From JAIFWV01 sp964580495 (GTDB lineage Bacteria > Patescibacteriota > Doudnabacteria > UBA920 > O2-02-FULL-48-8): a DNA stretch of 49,230 nucleotides. The position numbers and the translations under genes were made by a program. Below, piece after piece: positions 37,732 to 46,054 of the stretch. Numbering within the stretch: the stretch's first letter is position 1; the number at the start of each line of letters is the position of its first letter. The notes under the pieces were generated by a model. It had not been told where the DNA came from. It searched no databases and saw only the letters and a program-made list of their open reading frames with translations. The stretch covers positions 1 to 49,230 of the forward strand of contig CAZOKE010000005.1 of NCBI GenBank assembly GCA_964580495.1, in the 5' to 3' direction.

Positions 37732-38961
37732 ATGGATTCCAATATCCCAACACCTGAAACAAAAATTCCAAAGCGCCGCGGCCCAAGCTGGACTACGGCC
37801 GCAGCATTGATGCTGATTATGCTTTTGGTCGGCTTCGCGACCGGCAAAAATTTACAGATTTCCAAAGGCAAACTTTCGATTAACAGAGGCAGTATTCCCC
37901 AGAATGCTGATTACTCACTGTTGTGGGACACTTTGGATATGCTCAACCAAAAATATGTTGACCGGCCATTGGACCAGCAAAAACTTTTGTATGGCGCGGT
38001 TTCGGGTCTGGTCGCTGCAGTTGGCGACCCTTACACAGTATTTTTTGACCCCAAGCAGGCTAAGGATTTCGCCGACCAGCTGAAAGGAACTTTTGGCGGC
38101 ATTGGCGCGGAAGTTGGCATCAAAAACGACCAGATCGTAGTCATAGCGCCGCTGGATGAAACGCCAGCGCAAAAAGCCGGACTTATCGCGGGCGATGCAA
38201 TTCTGGCCATCAACGGCGAATCAACCGGCAACATGACTGTGGACCAGGCTGTGGCAAAAATCCGCGGCAACCCGGGGACCGACGTGACTCTAACCATTTT
38301 GCACCCAGGCAAACGGTCGCCTCAAGATATCAAAATCACCCGCAGCCAAATTTTGGTCAAGAGCGTTAAATATGATACCAAAGATGTCAACGGCAAAAAA
38401 ATCGGAGTCATAAAACTTTCGCAATTCGGAGACGACACCAAAGGCTTATTCGAACAATCAGTGCAAAAAGCTTTGTCCGACGGCGACAAGGGATTGATTA
38501 TTGATTTGCGCAACGATCCGGGTGGATACTTGGATACAGCCGTCGCCATCGCGTCAAATTGGGTCGACAGCGGGCAGACTGTGGTTTCGGAAGTAAACTA
38601 TAAAGGCGATAAAAAAGATTACACGGCTTCCGGCCTAAACCAGCTCAAAGGAATCAAGACAGTTGTCTTGGTCAATGGCGGCTCGGCTTCCGCATCAGAA
38701 ATTTTGTCCGGAGCCCTGCAGGATTATGGATTGGCAACCTTGGTCGGTGAAAAGACATTCGGTAAAGGTTCGGTCCAGGAATTGAGCACATTGAAAGACA
38801 ATTCAACCGTAAAGATCACAGTGGCCAAATGGCTGACGCCCAAGGGCCGCGGCATAAACAAACTCGGCCTGGAACCGGACATTAAAGTCACGCTGACTCC
38901 GGATGACGCCAACGCCGGACGTGATCCGCAAATGGACAAGGCTTTAGAGCAGTTCAAATAA
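37732..38961 (+). CDS. S41 carboxyl-terminal processing protease
   Basis: 409 residues, CtpA/Prc-type. An N-terminal membrane anchor (TTAAALMLIMLLVGFATG) is followed by an N-terminal cap (LLWDTLDMLNQKYVDRPLDQ), a PDZ domain (about 120-205; GGIGAEVGIKNDQIVV, AGLIAGDAILAINGE) and the S41 catalytic domain. The serine motif NGGSASASEILSG and the lysine of GEKTFGKGSVQ give an intact Ser-Lys dyad; GLIIDLRNDPGGYL is the substrate loop. It should trim exported proteins by their C-termini. The metzincin-like gene follows 3 nt on. Confidence 0.95.
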   Translation: MDSNIPTPETKIPKRRGPSWTTAAALMLIMLLVGFATGKNLQISKGKLSINRGSIPQNADYSLLWDTLDMLNQKYVDRPLDQQKLLYGAVSGLVAAVGDPYTVFFDPKQAKDFADQLKGTFGGIGAEVGIKNDQIVVIAPLDETPAQKAGLIAGDAILAINGESTGNMTVDQAVAKIRGNPGTDVTLTILHPGKRSPQDIKITRSQILVKSVKYDTKDVNGKKIGVIKLSQFGDDTKGLFEQSVQKALSDGDKGLIIDLRNDPGGYLDTAVAIASNWVDSGQTVVSEVNYKGDKKDYTASGLNQLKGIKTVVLVNGGSASASEILSGALQDYGLATLVGEKTFGKGSVQELSTLKDNSTVKITVAKWLTPKGRGINKLGLEPDIKVTLTPDDANAGRDPQMDKALEQFK

Positions 38962-38964
38962 CTC

Positions 38965-39708
38965 ATGCGCAAATTTTTTAGCGTCTTGGGGTTGCTCGTT
39001 ATCATTATTCTGACTTTTACCATAGTTATGCTTGAAGTCCTGGCAAAAGGCAACGAGAATAACTTTTTTAATTCCCAAATCAGGCCGCAGGTCAGCAAAT
39101 CCGTGTTTCTCCGGAATCTGCTGAACCTGCATTCGCCAGGCGATGCTTCATCCGATTATTTGAACGGCTTACGTCCTGTTATTGTAGAAATAGATTCTAT
39201 GCAGGGTTTAGATATGCCCGCCTCGGCCATCGATTTATTGATGAAAAACATGGGCAACGCGATCGGCAAAAAAGCAACTTTTGTTTTGTCAGACACAAAC
39301 ATTCCGTTTCAGGATAAGGTTAGTGACAAAGACATCCAGGCTATAGCCGGGAGATACAAATCATTTCAAAGCAATTCCACTCATGCCGTTGTTTACATAA
39401 TGTACTTAAGCCAGGCGCAAGATTCGGATTCACGGCTGGGCCAAACCTATCGCGACGACAGCATGGTTTTGTTTGACAAAGCCCTGCGCAGTTTTTCTTC
39501 CCAAAATCCCAATGCTTTTTCGGACAATGTCGAATCCACGGCGCTCCATGAATTCGGCCACCAACTCGGGCTGCAACACAACACTCAGCCGGGCTGCCTG
39601 ATGCAAGCCCAGGCCGATGATTTCGATTTATTTTATGGAAACAACGAGGGTGTCATCAGCGACTTTTGCGACTTTGAACGAAACGAGATCGCACAGCTGA
39701 AGCGTTAG
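38965..39708 (+). CDS. Membrane-anchored metzincin-like zinc protease
   Basis: 247 residues. An N-terminal helix (FSVLGLLVIIILTFTIVMLE) anchors it. HEFGHQLGLQH (residues 195-205) is a perfect HExxHxxGxxH metzincin motif, and GCLMQAQADDFD about 13 residues later supplies the Met-turn. The region before it (FVLSDTNIPFQDKVSDK, AVVYIMYLSQAQ) resembles archaemetzincin/matrixin-like small proteases. It lies 3 nt after the ctpA-like gene, so the two proteases probably work on shared envelope targets; that is inference. Confidence 0.88.
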   Translation: MRKFFSVLGLLVIIILTFTIVMLEVLAKGNENNFFNSQIRPQVSKSVFLRNLLNLHSPGDASSDYLNGLRPVIVEIDSMQGLDMPASAIDLLMKNMGNAIGKKATFVLSDTNIPFQDKVSDKDIQAIAGRYKSFQSNSTHAVVYIMYLSQAQDSDSRLGQTYRDDSMVLFDKALRSFSSQNPNAFSDNVESTALHEFGHQLGLQHNTQPGCLMQAQADDFDLFYGNNEGVISDFCDFERNEIAQLKR

Positions 39709-39738
39709 TATTGATTTTTCAAACACCTTCAAAAATGG

Positions 39739-39744
39739 TATAAT
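39739..39744 (+). promoter_or_regulatory. Extended -10 before alaS
   Basis: TGGTATAAT in the spacer after the protease gene; the transcript would include the GC-rich hairpin of the alaS leader. Confidence 0.5.
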
Positions 39745-39757
39745 TTGTGAGAAATTC

Positions 39758-39796
39758 ACCCTCACCCCCGACCCCTCTCCCGAGGGGAGAGGGGAG
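39758..39796. repeat. GC-rich palindrome in the alaS leader
   Basis: CCCCTCTCC, CGAG, GGAGAGGGG is a perfect 9-bp hairpin preceded by CCCTCACCCCCGA. Sequences of this CCCTCACCCC-CCTCTCCC type are known as widespread dispersed repeats in bacterial genomes. Here it forms most of the short alaS leader. Confidence 0.7.
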
Positions 39797-39818
39797 TTCT
39801 ATTTGGAAGATAAACCAA

Positions 39819-41549
39819 ATGAAAGCTCACGAACTGCGACAGAAATACCTGGAATTTTTTGAATCCAAAGGACACAAAATTATTCCATCCGCATCATTGG
39901 TCCCGGCCAACGATCCCACTGTTTTGTTCACCACAGCCGGCATGCATCCGCTCGTGCCTTTTTTGCTTGGGCAATTGCATCCGCAAGGCCCAAGGCTGAC
40001 AAATGTCCAAAAATGCCTGCGAACCGACGACATCGACGAAGTCGGAGATGCCACTCACCTGACTTTTTTTGAAATGCTCGGCAACTGGTCGCTTGGCGAT
40101 TACTGGAAGGAAGATGCCATCCGCTGGTCATTCGAATTTTTGACGGACAAAGATTTTTTGGGGCTTGATAAATCCCGTCTTGCGGTTTCCGTATTTGCCG
40201 GCGATTCTGACGCGCCAAAGGATGAAGAATCAGCAAAGATCTGGAAGTCGTTGGGAATCCCAGACGAAAAGATCGCATATTTGCCAAAAAAAGATAACTG
40301 GTGGGGGCCAGCGGGCCAGACCGGACCCTGCGGCCCGGACACCGAAATGTTTTATTGGGCAGGAAAGAATGAGCCCCCGCGCCGATTTGATCCCAACGAC
40401 AAGCTTTGGGTGGAAATTTGGAACGACGTGTTCATGCAGTACGAAAAAACTTCGGACAGTAAATTCATCCCGTTAAAACAGAAAAACGTCGACACCGGCA
40501 TGGGGTTGGAGCGCATGAGTGCCATTCTCGAAGGCAAGGACAACATCTTTGAAACCGAGTTGTTCGTCCCGATTCTGGATAAAATCAAGTCATTGGCCAG
40601 CCAATCCGACCAAAAATCCGAGCGCATCATCGCCGACCACATGCGGGCGGCCGTGTTTTTGCTGGCGGATGGCATAGTGCCGTCCAACAAAGACCGCGGA
40701 TACATCTTGCGCAGGCTCATCCGCCGCAGCGTGACGTATGGCCAAAAATTGGGGATTGAACATGACTTTACGATCGATGTGGCAAATACGGTTATCGAAA
40801 ATTATTCCGGTGTGTATCCGGAACTGAAAAATCCCCAGATCGAAATCGAACTCAAAAAAGAAGAATTGAAATTCCGGCAGACTTTGGGCAAGGGCTTGAA
40901 GATGCTTGAGAAAATGGGTTCAATCAGCGGGAAAGATGCTTTTGACCTGTTTCAGACTTACGGTTTTCCTTTTGAACTGACAAAGGAATTCGCGGTTGTT
41001 GCCAATCCCGAATCGTTCGAAGAGGAATTCAAAAAACACCAGGAGCTTTCCCGCACCGCTTCCGCCGGGCAGTTCAAAGGCGGGCTTGCGGACCACAGCG
41101 ACAAAATCATCAGATTGCATACTGCGACGCATCTGATGAATGCGGCTTTGCGGAAAGTCTTAGGCTCTGACGTCTGGCAAAAAGGGAGCAACATCAAGGA
41201 AGAGCGCACGCGCTTCGATTTTACCCATGGTTCAAAAATGACTGACGAACAAAAGCAGGAGGTTGAAAAATTGGTGAATGGCTGGATTTCCCGCGATTTG
41301 CAAGTCAAAAAAGAAATCATGCCTTTGCAAGAAGCTCGTAAACTCAACGCCATCGGAGTTTTCGGGGAGAAATACCCGGAAACTGTTTCGGTGTATACTG
41401 TATATGACCCCGCCACAAATGAGATCATTTCGCGCGAATTTTGCGGAGGACCGCACGTTGAGCACACTGGTTTGATCGGCAAATTCCATATTGCCAAAGA
41501 GGAAGCAGTTTCCGCGGGCGTGAGAAGAATTAAAGCAGTAATTGATTGA
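39819..41549 (+). CDS. alaS: Alanyl-tRNA synthetase, short form
   Basis: 576 residues from ATG 39819 (a frame extension from 39747 reads through the leader palindrome and is not credible). The class II catalytic domain (FESKGHKIIPSASLVPANDP, TNVQKCLRTDDIDEVG, HLTFFEMLGNWSLGDYWKED) and anticodon-independent middle domain are complete. The editing domain keeps its zinc ligands: HTATHLMNAAL and CGGPHVEHTG. It ends right after the editing domain, so the dimerising C-Ala/DHHA1 part of the roughly 875-residue bacterial enzyme is missing. This shortened form is what I expect in CPR bacteria. The Nudix gene overlaps its stop by 4 nt. Confidence 0.95.
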   Translation: MKAHELRQKYLEFFESKGHKIIPSASLVPANDPTVLFTTAGMHPLVPFLLGQLHPQGPRLTNVQKCLRTDDIDEVGDATHLTFFEMLGNWSLGDYWKEDAIRWSFEFLTDKDFLGLDKSRLAVSVFAGDSDAPKDEESAKIWKSLGIPDEKIAYLPKKDNWWGPAGQTGPCGPDTEMFYWAGKNEPPRRFDPNDKLWVEIWNDVFMQYEKTSDSKFIPLKQKNVDTGMGLERMSAILEGKDNIFETELFVPILDKIKSLASQSDQKSERIIADHMRAAVFLLADGIVPSNKDRGYILRRLIRRSVTYGQKLGIEHDFTIDVANTVIENYSGVYPELKNPQIEIELKKEELKFRQTLGKGLKMLEKMGSISGKDAFDLFQTYGFPFELTKEFAVVANPESFEEEFKKHQELSRTASAGQFKGGLADHSDKIIRLHTATHLMNAALRKVLGSDVWQKGSNIKEERTRFDFTHGSKMTDEQKQEVEKLVNGWISRDLQVKKEIMPLQEARKLNAIGVFGEKYPETVSVYTVYDPATNEIISREFCGGPHVEHTGLIGKFHIAKEEAVSAGVRRIKAVID

Positions 41550-41953
41550 TGGATAATTATTCGTATCGCGTTTCAGTAAAAGGGTTGGTATTGGACGAAG
41601 AGAATCGATTGATGCTTCTACAGGAAGAAAGCGGGCTATGGGACTTGCCTGGAGGATCGATGGAGCATGGCGAAAGTTTTCAGGAAACTTTGAAGCGCGA
41701 AATCAAAGAAGAAATGGGAGTTGATTGTGAAATGTTGGATAAAGAACCCGTTTTGATTTGGTCTGGTAAATCATCAAGTGATATCTGGCGGGTCTGGATT
41801 GCATTTAGGGTTAAGCTGCTTGGCAACAATTTCACAAAATCAAGAGAATTTCAAAACTATAAGTATTTTAGTGAAAACGATTTAATAAATTCGGGTTTTC
41901 AATACGGGGCGGAAAAATTATCAAATTATTTAAGTAATCTTAAAAATGTATGA
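41546..41953 (+). CDS. Nudix hydrolase
   Basis: 135 residues. The Nudix box is complete: GGSMEHGESFQETLKREIKE followed by EMG, matching GX5EX7REUXEEXGU. VKGLVLDEENRLMLLQEESG is the first beta-sheet element. Such enzymes hydrolyse nucleoside diphosphates linked to another group; the substrate is unknown. It overlaps alaS and the cupin isomerase by 4 nt each, so all three are cotranscribed. Confidence 0.94.
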   Translation: MMDNYSYRVSVKGLVLDEENRLMLLQEESGLWDLPGGSMEHGESFQETLKREIKEEMGVDCEMLDKEPVLIWSGKSSSDIWRVWIAFRVKLLGNNFTKSREFQNYKYFSENDLINSGFQYGAEKLSNYLSNLKNV

Positions 41954-42747
41954 TCAATCTTCAAAAAGTTTCAGGACTGCCCATTGAACTCGATGAAAAA
42001 AATTACAAGCTGATCTTCAAGGACCCGCTGACAGAAGTCAAACCTGATGTTCGGCATTTTTCTGACATGAAAACGGTGCTGCTTGACCCTAACGCGAAAT
42101 CCGATCGCGACGAGATGTATTATATGTACCGCGACGTGCATCTGCCCAAAGACGAGCAACTCATCCGCGAAAATGAAGTTCGCTACGACATCACATTGAT
42201 CCCGCCAGGAAAAATTGGCGACGAGTATGTCAAAACAGTAGGGCATTACCACTCCATGGTTCCTGGCGAAGATTATGCATACCCCGAACTTTACGAAGTT
42301 TTGTTTGGGCACGCTTTATTTTTGATCCAAAAACCGGACAAAGAAACCGGAAAAATAATTACCGTCATGGCTATCCGCGCCGGAGTAGGCGACAAGGTGG
42401 TTTACCCGCCCAACTACGGCCACATCATCGTCAACATCGGCAAAACAGCTTTGGTAACCGCCAACTGGGTCTCCAGCGAATACACTGCTGATTATGAATC
42501 AGTCAAAGCCAAGCATGGCATGGCATATTATGTTTTGGGAAACAATGACACGCAGTTCGAGATGGTGCCAAACAAAAATTATGGAGAATTGCCGGAGGTC
42601 CGTTTTGCCCAGGGCCACATGAATACGTCTTTGGGATTTCTGGTGGACGAGCCGATGTACGAAACAGGCATTCGCCATCCAGGCCGGTTGGAGTTTCTAA
42701 ACAAACCGCACAAATTTGCGGTGGAACTTTCGAGCATTACTTCGTAA
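41950..42747 (+). CDS. Cupin-type glucose-6-phosphate isomerase
   Basis: 265 residues. The cupin motif TVGHYHSMVPGEDYAYPELYE followed by VLFGHALFLIQ matches the metal-dependent GPI family (PF06560) first described in archaea, with two histidines and a glutamate as ligands and a third histidine in NYGHIIVNIG. It is unrelated to the usual bacterial Pgi. It would interconvert glucose-6-phosphate and fructose-6-phosphate, linking glycolysis to the sugar-nucleotide genes upstream. The N-terminal 60 residues (KVSGLPIELDEKNYKLIF) are family-specific. Confidence 0.88.
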   Translation: MINLQKVSGLPIELDEKNYKLIFKDPLTEVKPDVRHFSDMKTVLLDPNAKSDRDEMYYMYRDVHLPKDEQLIRENEVRYDITLIPPGKIGDEYVKTVGHYHSMVPGEDYAYPELYEVLFGHALFLIQKPDKETGKIITVMAIRAGVGDKVVYPPNYGHIIVNIGKTALVTANWVSSEYTADYESVKAKHGMAYYVLGNNDTQFEMVPNKNYGELPEVRFAQGHMNTSLGFLVDEPMYETGIRHPGRLEFLNKPHKFAVELSSITS

Positions 42748-42792
42748 CTATTTGATTGTGGGTGCGTTTTAATTAATGTTAAACTGTTTGGG

Positions 42793-44436
42793 ATGAGACT
42801 TATCAAACTCAATAAAAATCAGGATATTTCCGAGGCGATACAGATGGTCCGTAATCTGAAAGACGACGAGGTGGTTTTCGAATTGGTCAAAGGTTCGCCG
42901 GTGCTGGCAAATTCGACCAACCTTAAGCTGCTCAAAAAAACAGGCGAAGCTTTGGGCAAGCGAGTCTTGGTCCGCACCGATGACCCGACTGGCAGGGTTT
43001 TGGCCATGAAAGCCGATATTCTGGAGCCAATGGACCGGGGCACACTTAAACCGGCGCGCGAGCTGGGAGTGCCAAAAGTCAAACGCAGCGACGTTAAGCC
43101 GCGGTTTTCCGATATCTTGGTTCCCAGAAAAGCGCCGATGAAACAAACCGCTGCGCGCTCATTGGAGAGGCCGGCGGAAAAACCCGAACAAAGCTCGTAT
43201 CTTAAATCGCAACAGAAATTTCTGTCCACTAATCCAAAACCGAAAAGGTCATTGCGCCCCAGTTTTTCAAAAATTTTTGTGATCACCATGGTAGTGCTGG
43301 TCATGGTTGTTTTTGGATTGGCCGTGCTGCTGCCGCAAGCGACAATTACCGTTTATGCCAGGTCAGAGCCCATAAGCCGCGACACGGAAATAAGCATCGA
43401 TAAATCCGCCACTGCCGTAGACAGCTCCAAACTGCTGATTCCGGCTGTGCCGGTCAGCCAAGAGGTGACCCAAACCAAAAATTTCCCCACGACCGGCACC
43501 AAGCAAATTGGCACCAATGCCACGGGGAGCGTGACGATCTATAACTTTACAAAAAATACATTGACCCTCAAGGCCGCCACTACAACTTTGGTTGCAAACG
43601 GCAAAAAGTTTGTGTTTGTAAAAGATGCGACAAACATCCGCCCCACTGCCCGCATCGGCACCGGTACAGACGAAGCCATTGATCCGACCAGCCTCACTCC
43701 GCCCGTGCCTGTCACCGCCGTGGACATCGGAGCTGATTCAAATTTGCCGGCCGGCACCAAATTCGCAATCCAAAATGCGGCGCTGGGCAACACGCAAAAC
43801 GTGATCGCTGCCAATGATTTGGCATTTACCGGAGGAACCTCGCATTCAGTGCAGGTTATGTCCCAGCAGGATATGGACAAGGCCATAGCATCCTTAACTA
43901 ATTCGATTTCAGTGCAGGCCCAATCCGATCTTAATTCGCAAAATTCGAGCGGGGATTTGCAGCTTTTGCCGCAAGCCGTGACCCAGCAGGTCTTGGCCAA
44001 GACTGCCAATAAAAATGTCGGGGACCAAACCGATAATTTCGACATGACAATGATTGCCAAAGTTTCGGGTTTGGCTTTTCACCAGTCCGATGCCAAAAAT
44101 TTGATCCTCCAGCAAATCCAATCCGTTTTGTCGAGCGACAAATATCTTTTGCCGGACGCCGCACAAAAGCTAAACGCGACTTTCAAATCAATCGACCTAA
44201 CCAAAGGAGTTGGAGTTTTGAGCGTGCATTTTGAAACGACTGCGGCGTATAAGGTGAGCGAAAACGACATGACCAAACAGCTGGCTGGCAAAACCGCCAC
44301 CCAAATCAAAGAAATTTTATTGGCCAAGCCGGAGATCGATCGGGTCGACGTGGAGTTCTCGCCTTTTTTCGTAAATAAAGCCCCCAAATTCAACGGCAAA
44401 ATCTACGTCCACACCATGCTTTCCCAAGGCAGTTGA
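42793..44436 (+). CDS. Large membrane-anchored protein, often annotated baseplate J-like in CPR
   Basis: 547 residues. A cytoplasmic N-terminal domain (about 1-75) resembles a nucleoside-binding or Rossmann-like fold (EAIQMVRNLKDDEVVFELVK). A basic linker leads to one membrane helix near 165-185 (IFVITMVVLVMVVFGLAVLL). The extracellular part is beta-rich: ATGSVTIYNFTKNTLTLKA, VPVTAVDIGADSNLPAGTKF, and a C-terminal AKPEIDRVDVEFSPF domain. The VTIYN and G-x-N-x-PAG segments recall baseplate J/gp47 proteins, the label I remember for this family in CPR genomes, but nothing else here points to a phage tail. Function unknown. Confidence 0.8.
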   Translation: MRLIKLNKNQDISEAIQMVRNLKDDEVVFELVKGSPVLANSTNLKLLKKTGEALGKRVLVRTDDPTGRVLAMKADILEPMDRGTLKPARELGVPKVKRSDVKPRFSDILVPRKAPMKQTAARSLERPAEKPEQSSYLKSQQKFLSTNPKPKRSLRPSFSKIFVITMVVLVMVVFGLAVLLPQATITVYARSEPISRDTEISIDKSATAVDSSKLLIPAVPVSQEVTQTKNFPTTGTKQIGTNATGSVTIYNFTKNTLTLKAATTTLVANGKKFVFVKDATNIRPTARIGTGTDEAIDPTSLTPPVPVTAVDIGADSNLPAGTKFAIQNAALGNTQNVIAANDLAFTGGTSHSVQVMSQQDMDKAIASLTNSISVQAQSDLNSQNSSGDLQLLPQAVTQQVLAKTANKNVGDQTDNFDMTMIAKVSGLAFHQSDAKNLILQQIQSVLSSDKYLLPDAAQKLNATFKSIDLTKGVGVLSVHFETTAAYKVSENDMTKQLAGKTATQIKEILLAKPEIDRVDVEFSPFFVNKAPKFNGKIYVHTMLSQGS

Positions 44437-44439
44437 AAT

Positions 44440-44466
44440 AAAAAAGCCAGAAATCTGGCCTTTTTT
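44440..44466 (+). terminator. Terminator before the ribosomal operon
   Basis: AAAAAAGCCAGA and TCTGGCCTTTTTT stem with a short loop; it isolates the ribosomal operon from upstream transcription. In 44467-44572 only an AAGTTGATACAACTT palindrome stands out. Confidence 0.88.
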
Positions 44467-44572
44467 AAATATTCGAAAAGTTGATACAACTTATATATTA
44501 TACTCCTTTTTAGCGGTTTTGTCAAGCCTAGACCTGAGGGCGAAACAGCAGCAAAACCTAGTTATTTGGCGT

Positions 44573-44601
44573 TTGACACTTCATGCATATTCTGTTAATA
44601 T
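44573..44601 (+). promoter_or_regulatory. Promoter of the ribosomal protein operon
   Basis: TTGACA, 17-nt spacer, TAATAT, 46 nt before the inferred infA start; the strongest consensus match in the second half of the window. Confidence 0.88.
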
Positions 44602-44647
44602 CTTTAGGCAATTACTAAATAAGCCCTAATTCAAGGGACTAAATACT

Positions 44648-44896
44648 ATTCCTGGTAATCAAGACTTAGGTCAGCACACCCCACAAAAAAATACGATAGA
44701 ACTTGAGGGCACGGTCGTAGAAACCCTACCCAACGCTGTTTTTCGTGTGCAAATTGAGTCCGGGCAGATAATTTTGGCCCATATTGCGGGGAAATTGCGG
44801 GTGAATAAAATTCGAATTCTGCCGGGGGATAAAGTCATTGTCGAAGTCACTCCGTATGACCTGACCCGAGGCAGGGTAATAAGACGATTGAGATAA
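44648..44896 (+). CDS. infA: Translation initiation factor IF-1, non-canonical start
   Basis: The OB-fold protein that helps position initiator tRNA at the ribosomal A site. The conserved core NTIELEGTVVETLPNAVFRV, HIAGKLRVNKIRILPGDKV and TPYDLTRGRVIRRLR runs from 44690 to 44893. The frame opens at a TAA (44627-44629) and has no ATG, GTG, TTG or CTG before the core. The best start is ATT at 44648, placed 9 nt after AAGGGA (44633-44638), giving 82 residues; ATA at 44696 is another option but would remove six conserved-region residues. It heads the operon under the promoter at 44573. An indel upstream was considered; no ATG in another frame connects. Confidence 0.88.
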   Translation: MPGNQDLGQHTPQKNTIELEGTVVETLPNAVFRVQIESGQIILAHIAGKLRVNKIRILPGDKVIVEVTPYDLTRGRVIRRLR

Positions 44897-44899
44897 TCT

Positions 44900-45005
44900 A
44901 TCCCGTTAGAAATCCGAACGCAGCCAACGACCTCGTATCGGCTACCTCAACGGGGATAATGTAATTAATTAGAATTTGTAAACTAATCAGGATTTATAAC
45001 GGGAT
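44900..45005 (+). promoter_or_regulatory. Possible translational switch before rpmJ
   Basis: ATCCCGTT (44900-44907) can pair with AACGGGGAT (44949-44957, one bulge) or perfectly with AACGGGAT (44998-45005), which overlaps the rpmJ ATG at 45004. In between, CCGA/TCGG gives a smaller stem. The competing pairings look like a ribosomal-protein leader, but no protein-binding motif is identified. Confidence 0.45.
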
Positions 45006-45117
45006 GAAAGTTAGAGCATCAGTCAAACCAATCTGCAAGAAATGCAAGATCATCAAGCGAGGTGGTCGGCTTTATGTTATTTGCGAAATCCCCAAGCACA
45101 AACAAAGACAAGGGTAA
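45004..45117 (+). CDS. rpmJ: Ribosomal protein L36
   Basis: 37 residues: the start KVRASVKPICKKCKIIKRGG, then RLYVICEIPKHKQRQG. It is the standard zinc-type L36, with ligands C11, C14, C27 and H32. The ATG is preceded by AACGGG rather than a normal SD, and it overlaps a sequence that can pair with 44900-44907. Confidence 0.96.
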   Translation: MKVRASVKPICKKCKIIKRGGRLYVICEIPKHKQRQG

Positions 45118-45157
45118 TAATTCTATTTTCTATTTTCTAAATTCTACTTTCTAATTT

Positions 45158-45553
45158 ATGGCATTAGTACGTATCGCCGGAGTTACTCTCCCGCAGCAAA
45201 AAAGAATCGAAGCCGCCCTTCCATACATTTATGGAGTGGGATGGCCGGCATCGAAAAGAATTTTAGCCGCGGCCAAAGTCGACCCCAACAAGCGCACAAA
45301 CGAACTGACCGAATCTGAAGTCGCCAAGATCCGCGAATTTATCGAAAAGAATTATACGGTTGAAGGAGCTTTAAGGCAGCAAGTTACCGGAAACATCAAA
45401 CTCAAGAAAGAAATCGGATCCTATCAGGGACTGCGGCACATCCGCGGGCTTCCGGTCCGAGGCCAGCGCACGAAGACCAATTCCAGAACCCGCCGCGGCA
45501 ATGTCCGACGGACCGCAGGCTCCGGACGCAAAGCAGCAGCAGAGAAAACCTAA
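45158..45553 (+). CDS. rpsM: Ribosomal protein S13
   Basis: 131 residues of the 30S head protein. RIAGVTLPQQKRIEAALPYI, YGVGWPASKRIL, and the C-terminal GLRHIRGLPVRGQRTKTN-SR are the family blocks; the basic tail contacts tRNA and 23S rRNA. The spacer before it (45118-45157) is made of TTTCTAAATTCTA-type low-complexity words, and there is no SD. Confidence 0.96.
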   Translation: MALVRIAGVTLPQQKRIEAALPYIYGVGWPASKRILAAAKVDPNKRTNELTESEVAKIREFIEKNYTVEGALRQQVTGNIKLKKEIGSYQGLRHIRGLPVRGQRTKTNSRTRRGNVRRTAGSGRKAAAEKT

Positions 45554-45587
45554 AACAGTCATATAGACTTAAGACTATTCAATTTTT

Positions 45588-46016
45588 ATGGCCGAAGAGA
45601 ACAAAGCCACAACCGAAAAGACAGCCACTACTACCGCCACTGCTCCCAAAAAGCGCAAGGGCAAGGTTCGACTTTCCCGCGGGCGCATTTATGTGCAATC
45701 GACCTACAACAACACGGTGGTAACTGTAACCGATGTTACGGGAAATGTGATTGGCTGGGGCAGCGCCGGGCGCACCGGGTTTAAAGGCAGCAAAAAATCA
45801 ACTCCTTACGCGGCACAGCGGACCATGGAAGATGTTATTGCCAGATTGAAAGACGTAGGCTTGCAGGAAGTGGATGTCTTTGTCAAAGGCATCGGCACAG
45901 GACGCGAATCCGCGGTACGGGCGCTGCAGGGAGCAGGATTTAATATTTTATCCATCAAAGACCAGACTCCGATTCCACACGGTGGAGTCCGGCCGAAGAA
46001 AGCGAGACGAGTTTAG
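45588..46016 (+). CDS. rpsK: Ribosomal protein S11
   Basis: 142 residues, 30S platform protein. After a Thr/Ala/Lys-rich N-terminal extension of about 25 residues (EENKATTEKTATTTATAPKK), the core is canonical: GRIYVQSTYNNTVVTVTDVT, GFKGSKKSTPYAAQ and IKDQTPIPHGGVRPKKARRV. It lies 34 nt after rpsM. Confidence 0.96.
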   Translation: MAEENKATTEKTATTTATAPKKRKGKVRLSRGRIYVQSTYNNTVVTVTDVTGNVIGWGSAGRTGFKGSKKSTPYAAQRTMEDVIARLKDVGLQEVDVFVKGIGTGRESAVRALQGAGFNILSIKDQTPIPHGGVRPKKARRV

Positions 46017-46054
46017 TGGCAGCGCAGCGAGTATGGTCAGGATTGGGTAAGCGG

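Noticed and set aside
42793..44436. Phage tail or contractile injection system
   Set aside because: The baseplate J-like label is the only hint; there are no sheath, tube, or other tail genes nearby.
44570..44700. Frameshift as explanation for the missing infA start codon
   Set aside because: The only upstream ATG (about 44583) is followed soon by a stop in its frame, and a good SD fits the ATT; kept as a possibility but not preferred.
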